A stretch of 5,310 nt of DNA, taken from positions 1 through 5,310 of the forward strand of contig JAISDR010000210.1 of the NCBI GenBank assembly GCA_031264645.1, given 5' to 3'. The DNA comes from Prevotellaceae bacterium (GTDB taxonomy: Bacteria; Bacteroidota; Bacteroidia; Bacteroidales; UBA932). Position numbers and translations under genes: made by a program. Of this stretch, positions 1 to 5,310 are shown in pieces (the first letter of the stretch is position 1; each line of letters starts with the position of its first letter). Below the pieces are notes generated by a model that was given only the letters and a program-made list of their open reading frames with translations, was not told the DNA's origin and made no database searches.

Positions 1-249
1 ATATGGCAGTCGGGAGTAATGTTGCTGCCGGTGAAATCGGTGGGCGTCATGGGCGACGAACGAACGTATGAATATACTGTCGCTCTGCGGGCAGTCCACT
101 CAAGCGACGGAATGACTGCTGACTGGGTTCATTTGCCGTATGAATTTCTCGCCGAAGTATCCAACGAAAGAATAAACAAAGTGCGCGGAATAAACAGGGT
201 CGTTTATGACATAAGTTCAAAACCGCCCGCAACAATAGAATGGGAATAA
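1..249 (+). CDS. guaA: GMP synthase (glutamine-hydrolysing), C-terminal fragment
   Basis: This is the last 82 codons of GMP synthase; the frame is open at nucleotide 1 and ends at TAA 247-249, so the start lies left of the window. The enzyme makes GMP from XMP, ATP and glutamine in cytosolic purine synthesis. The visible part is the C-terminal dimerisation domain, which helps form the XMP site. Diagnostic stretches are [19 protein letters not shown] near the fragment's start, then [12 protein letters not shown], and the highly conserved tail [15 protein letters not shown]. The N-terminal glutamine amidotransferase and ATP-pyrophosphatase domains are outside the window. The ATG at position 19 is internal, not a start. 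No convincing intrinsic terminator follows the stop before the tRNA promoter begins. Identification is by family recognition and is secure. Confidence 0.97.
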   Translation: MWQSGVMLLPVKSVGVMGDERTYEYTVALRAVHSSDGMTADWVHLPYEFLAEVSNERINKVRGINRVVYDISSKPPATIEWE

Positions 250-292
250 AGCCATAGAAAGCGCGTCAAAAACATTTTTCTTAATGCCAATT

Positions 293-322
293 TTTGCAGA
301 TACGAAAAATGTATTACCTTTG
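293..322 (+). promoter_or_regulatory. Bacteroides-type promoter for tRNA-His
   Basis: The -7 element TACCTTTG (315-322) matches the Bacteroidota sigma-ABfr consensus TAnnTTTG exactly. A -33 element TTTG lies at 293-296, with an 18-nt spacer against the usual 19-21. Transcription would start near 328-330, about 15 nt before the tRNA. This suggests that the tRNA is transcribed independently of guaA. The assignment is by consensus matching. Confidence 0.75.
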
Positions 323-343
323 CGTGCTTTTTTAAGCTAAAAT

Positions 344-421
344 GGTGGTCGTAGCTCAGTTGGTTAGAGCGTCAGATTGTGGCTCTGAAGGCCGGGGGTT
401 CGAATCCCCTCTTCCACCCCA
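344..421 (+). tRNA. tRNA-His (anticodon GTG)
   Basis: A complete cloverleaf can be drawn. The D stem is GCTC/GAGC, the anticodon stem TCAGA/TCTGA encloses the loop TTGTGGC with anticodon GTG, and the T arm is GGGGG-TTCGAAT-CCCCT. The histidine identity pair is visible: an extra 5' G (G-1, position 344) opposite discriminator C73 (position 418). CCA is encoded at 419-421. The acceptor stem is not perfect: 345-351 against 411-417 gives pairs 1-4 and 7, but T5/T68 and C6/T67 are mismatched. The gene has its own promoter upstream and a hairpin terminator two bases downstream. The large minus-strand gene ends tail-to-tail about 75 nt further on. I see no repeat of the tRNA 3' end elsewhere in the window that would mark an attachment site. 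Confidence 0.96.
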
Positions 422-422
422 T

Positions 423-450
423 GTGGTCTATTCCGGAAATAGACTACTTT
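423..450 (+). terminator. Intrinsic terminator of tRNA-His
   Basis: A 10-bp stem, GTGGTCTATT (423-432) with AATAGACTAC (438-447), includes one G-T pair, encloses the loop CCGGA and is followed by TTT. It begins right after the tRNA CCA end. The T run is short, so efficiency is uncertain. The same hairpin lies about 50 nt past the stop of the minus-strand gene, but no T run follows it in that direction. Confidence 0.7.
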
Positions 451-495
451 CAGCGCATGTTGTTTGGAGTCTGCAAAACCATAGTTAATCTTTTG

Positions 496-3474
496 TTAGC
501 GAATCATTGCATCTAATTCCGCCACCAGTTCTCTTGCTTCCAGTCGCATGATACTTTCTTCCGAACTGCCGTAACTCAGGAGATTAATGCTTCCGTACCA
601 GACAAGGCGGCTGTCTATGAGAATGAATTTTTGATGAATATTAGGTTTTTGAACAACAGTAACAGTCGGTTGCAGATATTTGATACATTCCCTTATCTGC
701 TCAGGTTCCCTGTACGATTCTGCCGGACGGGTAACAACCGTTATTGAAATACCCTTATGCACAGGCTCTTTCAACCATTCGAGAACGGCGTCTATCCGTT
801 TCTTCCGTAAAAACGGACTGACAATAAGGATTTCTTTTTTTGCTTCTGCAAAATCGCATTTCATTACCGGTGCAAAACTGTTTGTATCGTAAATCAGGTT
901 GATTATAGTCGAATGGTTATGAAGCGATAATGTTTTATAACCGATTTGCGAATAACCGCTCAGGCGTTTGTTGTACATCCGTTCCAAAACCGGGACATGA
1001 ATATCCACATAATCGTAAATCATCACATCCTGTTTGCCGGGGTATTCACGGTGCAGCCGTCCGGCATATTGAGCCAGCGTGCCTTTCCATGCAACCGGTG
1101 AAACAAGAAACAGAGTGTCCAGGCGGGGATAATCAAAGCCTTCCCCGACATATTTTCCTGTGGCTATGATAATCAGCTGTTCATCATGCGAAACATTTGC
1201 CAGAAATTCCATAGTTTGATTTTTTACTTTGGTCGAATCGGCGCCGATAAGCGTAACAATATGCGCCTCCGTTTGATTTTCAAGCATGCCGGACAAGCGC
1301 ATTACGTGATTTTTCCGATGGGCAAGAATAATGGGCGTCCTGTGGTTTTTTACAGCCTCAATCACATCTGTGACAATCTGTTGATTGCGGTCTTCTTCTT
1401 CGACAAGCGCGGTGTAGATTTGAGTGATATGCCAATGGGCTTCATTTTGCGTCAAAGGCTTTTTGAATCCTGTAAAGCAAGGAATTATATAATGTTCAAA
1501 ATTCCGTTTGCCTGCCTGTTCTTTCGCGCTGACATTATACCGGATAGCTCCGCACTGCATGAATGTAATCGGGTGCTGTCCGTCCTGCCGTGTCGGGGTT
1601 GCCGTTAAGCCATAAACGTATTTGGCGTTTACTTCGCCAAGTACTTTTTCATAATTGATCGAAGATGCATGATGACATTCATCTACAATCACCATTCCAT
1701 AATTTTTCACAGTACCGTCCACTTCGTTTTCGTGGATCAAACTCTGTACAAGCGCAATATCTATAATGCCGGATGCTGTATTTTTCCCCGAGCCTGTTTG
1801 CCCGATGAGCGACCGGACTTTTTTTCTTCCGCGCTTATCTTCCGGCTCCGGCAGCGTTTCGTTTATTTCGAGAAACTGTTCCAATGATTTTTTCCACTGA
1901 TCAAACAGGGTATGTAAATGGACTAAAATTAGCGTATTGCATTTTCTCTCGGCAATGAGCGACGTCCCGATAACGGTTTTTCCGAAAGCAGTCGGAACAG
2001 AAAGTACGCCGTTTTCATGCTGCAACAGGGCGTCTGCGGCGAATTGCTGCTCCTCGCGAAGTATGCCTTTAAAACTGACGTCTATAAACTTCCCTCCATT
2101 ACGTTTATCGTCAAACAGGTAATTGATTCCGGATTTTTCCAGCAATTGAACAAGCGAAGTGCGGCAACCGCGCGGAATTCCTATATACTCAGCTGTTTCG
2201 TCCAGTGAATAGATTATTCTTGGAATGTCGTACGTGGACATCCGCATCTTTTGCGTTTTATAAAATTGCGGATTTGAAAATGCCGCAAGCCGTTTGATGC
2301 GGTTAAGCGCCCGCTGGCTGACGTCTTTTTTCGGGATATACAAGCGATTTGCCTCGACAACAGTCAGTTGTTCGGGAAAATCCATACTTCCGAGTTTTAC
2401 TTCCGGCTTTTTGCTTTCCCAGGGCTTTACGGAATCTTCGTCATCGGTTTCCGTATTTCCAAGTTCGCCCAATCCGTTTCCTTCACACAACTCGGAAAGT
2501 AAATGTTTGATTTCTTCCGGATTAAGTCTTTTGATAGACGCCAGATATGCCCACTGGTCGGGATAAGTCTGAAAATTTGCATCAATAAATTCGCTGTTGC
2601 CGTTTTTCCGCGCGCCGCCCTGCAAAGGCAAGGCAATCAGATTGCCAAAACCGCCTTTGGGCATAAAGTCCTGATTGGGAAACATCCGGTCGTAAGAGGT
2701 AAACCGGATTTCGTGCCGTGTCGACATGGCGCCCGTCAAAAGTGCATTACCCAGTTTTCGCGCAGAAATTGCCGGAACCGGCTCTTCAAAGAACAGCCAT
2801 GCATGAGCGCCATTTCCGGAACGTGAACGTTCTATGACTATCGGAAGATTCCATTCTGTGCAAACCAAACGAAAAGTCGTAATATCTTTCTGCCATTCCT
2901 CTTCATCAAAATCAATGGCAAGAAACAGACAGTTTTCATCCGGTAAAAGCGGATAAATACCGACTATTCCATTCCCGTTTTCATCCTTGTTGCGAAGATG
3001 ACTGTCTATAACCTCCTTTGTCAAAGGCAATAATTCCCGTTTGGAACAATTCCGGCATTTTACGCGCGGCTTTTCGCAAATGCCTCCTGCCCATTCGTTT
3101 TTACAAGCCGGGATATAATAACTGCTCCCATGATTTTTGCTGTAGCAGCGTTTGGCAAATACATCCGTCCGTCCGCGGAACAATGACATGAACAGTTCTA
3201 TTTTCTCTTCGGGGGAACTGTATTTATTTATGGAAGGAACAGTTGCCGGCATCTCGCTGTTTCCTTTTTCACTGAAATCTACAGGTTTGGTAATGGTCTG
3301 CTGCGAAACAGTATTTTCCGATTGTAATCCCAAAGCCTCCCGCAACTTTTTATTTTCGGTTGTCAATGCAATATTTTCAGTCTGCAAGCTGTAAATTTGT
3401 TTCAATAATTCGGGTATTCGCAACGTTTGCAAGATATCCGATGCTCCGTTATTTTCATTCCTGCTATATGACAT
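496..3474 (-). CDS. TOTE-type conflict protein: AEP primase, SF2 helicase and PLD nuclease
   Basis: This 992-residue cytosolic protein probably acts on nucleic acid in defence or conflict. Domains in order: a leucine-rich coiled coil (about 20-50); a probable zinc site with C110, C124, C133, C140 and C143; an archaeo-eukaryotic primase core (about 165-320) with the catalytic hhhDhD motif FLAIDFD (D188, D190), the histidine motif GAHAW (H224) and the conserved GFGNLIALPLQ; a linker (330-465); an SF2 helicase (about 466-825) with Walker A PTAFGKT (494-500), DECH (598-601), TAT (624-626) and arginine-finger motif QYAGRLHR (802-809); and a C-terminal phospholipase-D-like nuclease with HxKx4D (H947, K949, D954) and GSIN (961-964). 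All key residues are present, so the gene looks intact. Databases often label such proteins DEAD/DEAH helicase or restriction subunit R; the set AEP, helicase and PLD matches the TOTE conflict family. Start ATG 3474 lies about 20 nt from a -7 element and has an A-rich leader. Its exact target is unknown; the defence role is inferred. Confidence 0.9.
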   Translation of the reverse strand: MSYSRNENNGASDILQTLRIPELLKQIYSLQTENIALTTENKKLREALGLQSENTVSQQTITKPVDFSEKGNSEMPATVPSINKYSSPEEKIELFMSLFRGRTDVFAKRCYSKNHGSSYYIPACKNEWAGGICEKPRVKCRNCSKRELLPLTKEVIDSHLRNKDENGNGIVGIYPLLPDENCLFLAIDFDEEEWQKDITTFRLVCTEWNLPIVIERSRSGNGAHAWLFFEEPVPAISARKLGNALLTGAMSTRHEIRFTSYDRMFPNQDFMPKGGFGNLIALPLQGGARKNGNSEFIDANFQTYPDQWAYLASIKRLNPEEIKHLLSELCEGNGLGELGNTETDDEDSVKPWESKKPEVKLGSMDFPEQLTVVEANRLYIPKKDVSQRALNRIKRLAAFSNPQFYKTQKMRMSTYDIPRIIYSLDETAEYIGIPRGCRTSLVQLLEKSGINYLFDDKRNGGKFIDVSFKGILREEQQFAADALLQHENGVLSVPTAFGKTVIGTSLIAERKCNTLILVHLHTLFDQWKKSLEQFLEINETLPEPEDKRGRKKVRSLIGQTGSGKNTASGIIDIALVQSLIHENEVDGTVKNYGMVIVDECHHASSINYEKVLGEVNAKYVYGLTATPTRQDGQHPITFMQCGAIRYNVSAKEQAGKRNFEHYIIPCFTGFKKPLTQNEAHWHITQIYTALVEEEDRNQQIVTDVIEAVKNHRTPIILAHRKNHVMRLSGMLENQTEAHIVTLIGADSTKVKNQTMEFLANVSHDEQLIIIATGKYVGEGFDYPRLDTLFLVSPVAWKGTLAQYAGRLHREYPGKQDVMIYDYVDIHVPVLERMYNKRLSGYSQIGYKTLSLHNHSTIINLIYDTNSFAPVMKCDFAEAKKEILIVSPFLRKKRIDAVLEWLKEPVHKGISITVVTRPAESYREPEQIRECIKYLQPTVTVVQKPNIHQKFILIDSRLVWYGSINLLSYGSSEESIMRLEARELVAELDAMIR

Positions 3475-3492
3475 TTTTTCTGTTTATGTCCG

Positions 3493-3521
3493 CAAAGGTA
3501 ACTAATATTTATTGCATCAAC
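3493..3521 (-). promoter_or_regulatory. Promoter of the TOTE-type gene
   Basis: Read on the minus strand, TACCTTTG (3500-3493) is an exact Bacteroidota -7 element. The best -33 candidate is a weak GTTG at 3521-3518, only 17 nt away. Transcription would start near 3486-3488, leaving a leader of about 13 nt that is A-rich and has no Shine-Dalgarno sequence. The gene therefore appears to have its own promoter with a very short leader. No operator-like palindrome is obvious around it. Confidence 0.65.
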
Positions 3522-3564
3522 CGAATTTGCTTTGAACAATCGTATAAAATCCAATAAAAACGGG

Positions 3565-3572
3565 TACTTTTG
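3565..3572 (+). promoter_or_regulatory. Possible plus-strand -7 element in the intergenic region
   Basis: TACTTTTG matches TAnnTTTG and is followed by C, as in the other promoters of this window. No TTTG occurs at the expected -33 distance; the nearest is at 3531-3534, with a 30-nt gap. If active, it would transcribe from about 3579 toward the 27-codon ORF at 3699. It points away from the TOTE-type gene promoter, so the two would form a divergent pair. Confidence 0.35.
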
Positions 3573-3698
3573 CAAAAAAAACAGACGGATACGGCAGCGT
3601 AGTCGAATAATATAAACCGGATTTACAAAACAGAATCGGACTGTTTTATCCCTAAAAAGTGGTTCGAAGTATATCCCGTTTCACATTTTATTGTATTT

Positions 3699-3782
3699 AT
3701 GAAGCGTGTCCACTTGAAAAAAATCATTATATTAATCTGGATAGCAGGATATTTTGCTTCATGGAATTCTTTTTATGGATAA
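3699..3782 (+). CDS. Possible 27-residue membrane peptide or gene remnant
   Basis: This short ORF runs from ATG 3699 to TAA 3780-3782. It encodes a basic N terminus (KRVHLKK) followed by a hydrophobic run (IIILIWIAGYFASW) and ends in NSFYG. The shape is that of a single membrane span or a bare signal peptide. It could be a genuine small membrane protein, the surviving start of a decayed exported protein, or chance in an AT-rich intergenic region. A promoter-like element lies about 125 nt upstream and the lipoprotein promoter directly downstream. No Shine-Dalgarno sequence is present, which is normal for the phylum. I recognise no family, and one short ORF without conservation data is weak evidence. 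Confidence 0.3.
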   Translation: MKRVHLKKIIILIWIAGYFASWNSFYG

Positions 3783-3809
3783 ATAGATGCTCATTTATAA
3801 AAAATATAT

Positions 3810-3817
3810 TACTTTTG
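3810..3817 (+). promoter_or_regulatory. Probable promoter (-7 element) of the lipoprotein gene
   Basis: TACTTTTG in the context TATTACTTTTGCG closely resembles the tRNA-His promoter (TATTACCTTTGCG). No clear -33 TTTG is seen about 20 nt upstream. Transcription would start near 3824 and give an AT-rich leader of about 33 nt (AATAATAATAATTTTTAAT and similar) without a Shine-Dalgarno sequence, typical of Bacteroidota genes. Confidence 0.6.
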
Positions 3818-3856
3818 CGTCAATTTTAATAATAATAATTTTTAATATTTATAACA

Positions 3857-4330
3857 ATGAAAATGATAAATAAATTATTGATGATTGCGCTTGTTTCAAG
3901 CGTATTTTTAGGATGCAGCAAAGATGACGAAGACAAGAATCTTCCGCTGGCAGGTGTTAGTGGCACTTATGAAGGTGCAATTACAGTAGCAATTCCTTCA
4001 CCGGTTACCGGAGAAGCAATCGCTCCGATTCCGACAAATATTCTAATAGCATACAGTTCCGGGAACAATGCAGTATTAAGTCTGAATTTAAGTATTCCGG
4101 ATATATTGCCAGTTGCCCTTCCAATCTCGGTTACATGCGCCGTAACAAGTACCGAAGACAATTATTCATTATCGGGAAACGCATCAATTGAATTTCCAGA
4201 ATTGGGAACTATTGGTGTGGTAATAGCCAACACCAGCAAGGTTGACAAATCGGGTAAAGCTACTATTGATATTACGGCAACAGTAGCAGAAGCGCCACTG
4301 CCTGTTAAATTTGAAGGGCAGAAAAAATAA
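3857..4330 (+). CDS. Small secreted lipoprotein, probable calycin-like fold
   Basis: This 157-residue protein has a type II signal peptide: MKMINKLLMIALVSSVFLGC, with lipobox FLGC and lipidated C20. The following SKDDEDK is an acidic stretch like the Bacteroidota lipoprotein export signal, so the protein is predicted to be displayed on the outer-membrane surface. The mature part opens with GTYEGAITV, then alternates short hydrophobic strands and polar turns, passes through VDKSGKATIDIT and ends with LPVKFEG. This pattern suits a small beta-barrel or beta-sandwich and recalls the calycin-like lipoproteins common in Bacteroidales, but the family is not certain and no ligand can be named. ATG 3857 is preferred because it gives a complete signal peptide; M3 (3863) would also work. 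The gene is monocistronic, with its own promoter at 3810 and a strong terminator at 4381. It has no visible link to the TOTE-type gene. Confidence 0.85.
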   Translation: MKMINKLLMIALVSSVFLGCSKDDEDKNLPLAGVSGTYEGAITVAIPSPVTGEAIAPIPTNILIAYSSGNNAVLSLNLSIPDILPVALPISVTCAVTSTEDNYSLSGNASIEFPELGTIGVVIANTSKVDKSGKATIDITATVAEAPLPVKFEGQKK

Positions 4331-4380
4331 AGTAGACATTAGTGTATTGCCATATACTATAAGTTTGGTTATAAACCATG

Positions 4381-4415
4381 CCGCAACAGGACAAAACCTG
4401 TTGCGGTTTTTTTTT
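4381..4415 (+). terminator. Strong intrinsic terminator of the lipoprotein gene; intron landing site
   Basis: A perfect 10-bp stem, CCGCAACAGG (4381-4390) with CCTGTTGCGG (4397-4406), encloses the loop ACAAAA and is followed by nine T residues (4407-4415). It lies 50 nt past the lipoprotein stop. The class C group II intron begins two bases after the last T, and such terminator hairpins are the recognised targets of that class. No T run follows on the opposite strand, so it is a weaker terminator for the convergent gene. Confidence 0.93.
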
Positions 4416-4681
4416 AGTGCGCTGCGCATGGCGTATAACTGGTGGTGCGAGTCCACTATGGTGGTCGGCAGTTGCCAAGCATTAGCTAAAGGCAATGGTG
4501 TTCATTGTGAAGTGGAATCTGAAGGAAGCCGGCGGCAAATTCCCGAAGCGGGGAACACGAACGACATCAGGCATAATCAGTCCGGACGAGTTTGCCAAAC
4601 AAAACGAAGTCCGAAAACTGCCAGGAGACTGAGGTGTAAATGTTGCGGTTACATGGGAATAAGGTCATACGTCTTACCGCG

Positions 4682-4812
4682 GGAGGTCTCACGGACGTGT
4701 GTAAGATGCAGGATTTGGAAACACGGCGTAAAGCTTGTCGAGAAAAGTCAGCAGAGACCACAGTAATTGCGGATACGAGCCTGTGAAGAGAAAAAAAGCA
4801 GGAGGTCTCACG
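4682..4812 (+). repeat. 12-nt direct repeat inside the intron
   Basis: GGAGGTCTCACG occurs at 4682-4693 and again at 4801-4812; with flanks, 14 of 15 bases match (GCRGGAGGTCTCACG). Both copies contain GGTCTC, which can pair with the single GAGACC at 4754-4759 between them. The first pairing fits the expected core helix in domain III. The second copy, in the domain IV region, could compete with it. Confidence 0.7.
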
Positions 4813-5027
4813 AAGCGAAGAAGGGTCGAACTTTAATAAGTGAAATTAGAATGAAATTTACTGAATTAAACGCAAAAGGCAGGAAATATCGGAATACAAT
4901 AACTCCCGGACAGATAATAGAGCGGAACTCGAAAGCATGTTCGGAGTACAGAGTTTCTCATGGATAAAAGAAAACGAAATCACAGGCGAGATCGGCAGCA
5001 ATGGAATGCTAGAGCATAAACAGTACG

Positions 5028-5080
5028 TACGGTGGTGTGAGAGGTCGGAACGGGAAATAATCCCGTTCCTCTTACTCGAT
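5028..5080 (+). other. 3' part of the intron: domain V 3' strand and domain VI branch-point hairpin
   Basis: TACGGTGGT (5028-5036) matches the 3' strand of a class C domain V. Domain VI follows: GAG (5039-5041) pairs CTC (5075-5077), AGG (5042-5044) pairs CTT (5071-5073), and GGAACGGGA (5047-5055) pairs TCCCGTTCC (5061-5069) around loop AATAA. A5074 is the single unpaired base, the expected branch-point adenosine, and the intron ends six bases later in AT. The partner strand for 5028-5036 (expected to resemble ACCGCCGTA just upstream) is not found; the upstream bases ATGCTAGAGCAT form only a small unrelated hairpin. Confidence 0.75.
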
Positions 5081-5081
5081 T

Positions 5082-5310
5082 TTATTTCTTATCGAACAGC
5101 ATACCAGCGTCTATTGTCTGTTCATGCTCGCGATTGGATTTTACTTCCAGCACAGTTTCATCGTTGGAAAACACCAGAAACAAAACACGTTCCGCCTGTC
5201 TTCTATTCAAATAGCTACCCGTGTCCCATTTTCCGTTACGGTTTATATCTTCAATCAGGCGCATGCAGTAATTTCCTGCGTTTAGATACTGGAAAACTAT
5301 TTCGCCGTTG
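5082..5310 (-). CDS. C-terminal fragment of a probable Bacteroidetes Ig-like domain lipoprotein
   Basis: The frame is open at the right edge and ends at TAA (5084-5082 on the minus strand), giving 75 visible codons. The methionine at 5264 is probably internal, because the frame continues upstream to the edge as NGEIVFQYLNAGNYC. The segment YLNAGNYCMRLIEDINRNGKWDTG, followed by an R/Q-rich stretch and EHEQTIDAG, recalls the C-terminal region of the large Ig-like or SbsA-like lipoproteins of Bacteroidales, whose ends typically read RLIxDxNxNGxWDTG. The family call rests on remembered resemblance, and no function can be given. The gene converges on the lipoprotein gene. Its stop lies one base beyond the intron, which now separates it from the hairpin at 4381-4406. 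Confidence 0.75.
   Translation of the reverse strand, partial: NGEIVFQYLNAGNYCMRLIEDINRNGKWDTGSYLNRRQAERVLFLVFSNDETVLEVKSNREHEQTIDAGMLFDKK

Larger units (their letters stand above)
4417..5080 (+). mobile_element. Group II intron, class C (IIC), ORF-less and probably degenerate
   Basis: This self-splicing retroelement RNA is cut down to 664 nt. It starts with GTGCG (4417-4421), a standard group II 5' end. Conserved class C core blocks follow: GGAATCTGAAGGAAGC (4514-4529), GGAACACGAAC (4552-4562), GAGTTTGCC (4588-4596), AACAAAACGAAGTCC (4598-4612), GTCTTACC (4671-4678), GGGAGGTCTC (4681-4690) and AAGTCAGCAGAGACCA (4745-4760). These resemble the Oceanobacillus iheyensis IIC ribozyme as I remember it. 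The 3' end is a domain VI hairpin with bulged A5074 and terminal AT. Insertion directly after a terminator also fits class C. The loop that normally encodes the reverse transcriptase-maturase (about 4775-5015) has no open frame with RT motifs, only a 39-codon ORF from 4851. Domain V seems half missing, so splicing and mobility are doubtful. The ends are inferred from motifs, not from an uninterrupted relative. Confidence 0.88.

Noticed and set aside
423..447. tRNA-His terminator hairpin acting also as terminator for the minus-strand TOTE-type gene
   Set aside because: The hairpin is followed on the minus strand by CATGGGG rather than a T run, so an intrinsic terminator in that direction is not supported.
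1186..1608. 140-codon plus-strand frame inside the TOTE-type gene
   Set aside because: It is antisense to the helicase motifs of an intact 992-residue protein, with no promoter or recognisable domain.
3661..3680. GGTTCGAAGTATATCCC resembling a tRNA T arm, a possible attachment-site relic
   Set aside because: Only the TTCGA core matches the tRNA-His 3' end; the rest differs, so chance is more likely than an att repeat.
4311..4766. 151-codon plus-strand open frame overlapping the lipoprotein end and the intron
   Set aside because: It crosses the strong terminator and the structured intron core, has no domain signature and is explained by ribozyme sequence.
4767..4967. 66-codon frame in the intron domain IV as a possible reverse transcriptase
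   Set aside because: No RT motifs such as YADD or the N-terminal RT0 region are visible. It may be a relic of the lost maturase start (from ATG 4851), but I cannot support it as a gene.
4937..5310. Plus-strand frame open from ATG 4937 to the window edge
   Set aside because: It runs through domain VI and then antisense to the convergent gene, whose own protein is recognisable; it is a shadow frame.
1..5310. CRISPR array or tandem repeats
   Set aside because: No regularly spaced repeats were seen on reading through; the only internal repeat noted is the 12-nt pair in the intron.

Overview
The window looks like a piece of a Bacteroidota chromosome, most likely order Bacteroidales. The evidence is repeated copies of the Bacteroides-type -7 promoter element (TAnnTTTG, here usually TTACYTTTGC), A-rich gene leaders without Shine-Dalgarno sequences, and a lipoprotein whose cysteine is followed by an acidic SKDDED stretch typical of this phylum's surface lipoproteins. 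No genus can be assigned from the sequence alone.

Layout. (1) Positions 1-249 hold the C-terminal end of guaA (GMP synthase), cut by the left edge. (2) A tRNA-His gene (GTG anticodon, encoded CCA) at 344-421 has its own promoter and a hairpin terminator. (3) The minus strand from 3474 to 496 holds one 992-residue protein: coiled coil, Cys cluster, archaeo-eukaryotic primase (AEP), superfamily 2 helicase and phospholipase-D-type nuclease. This is the architecture linked to the TOTE conflict (defence) systems. (4) An intergenic stretch of about 380 bases (3475-3856) holds the TOTE promoter, two plus-strand promoter-like elements and a possible 27-codon membrane ORF. (5) A 157-residue lipoprotein gene (3857-4330) ends in a textbook intrinsic terminator. 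(6) A 664-nt group II intron of the class C (IIC) type (4417-5080) sits one base after that terminator's T tract, where class C introns characteristically insert. It has no recognisable reverse transcriptase, and the 5' strand of its catalytic domain V appears to be missing. (7) The right edge holds the C-terminal end of a convergent minus-strand gene whose stop codon lies one base beyond the intron's 3' end.

How it fits together. The guaA and tRNA-His genes are housekeeping backbone. The TOTE-like gene is a self-contained candidate defence gene with its own promoter, placed tail-to-tail against the tRNA gene; I see no other defence gene and no integrase. The intron is a second, independent mobile element. 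It separates two convergent genes and shows a predictable insertion site together with apparent ribozyme decay. The TOTE-like protein and the broken class C intron are the two items most worth follow-up.
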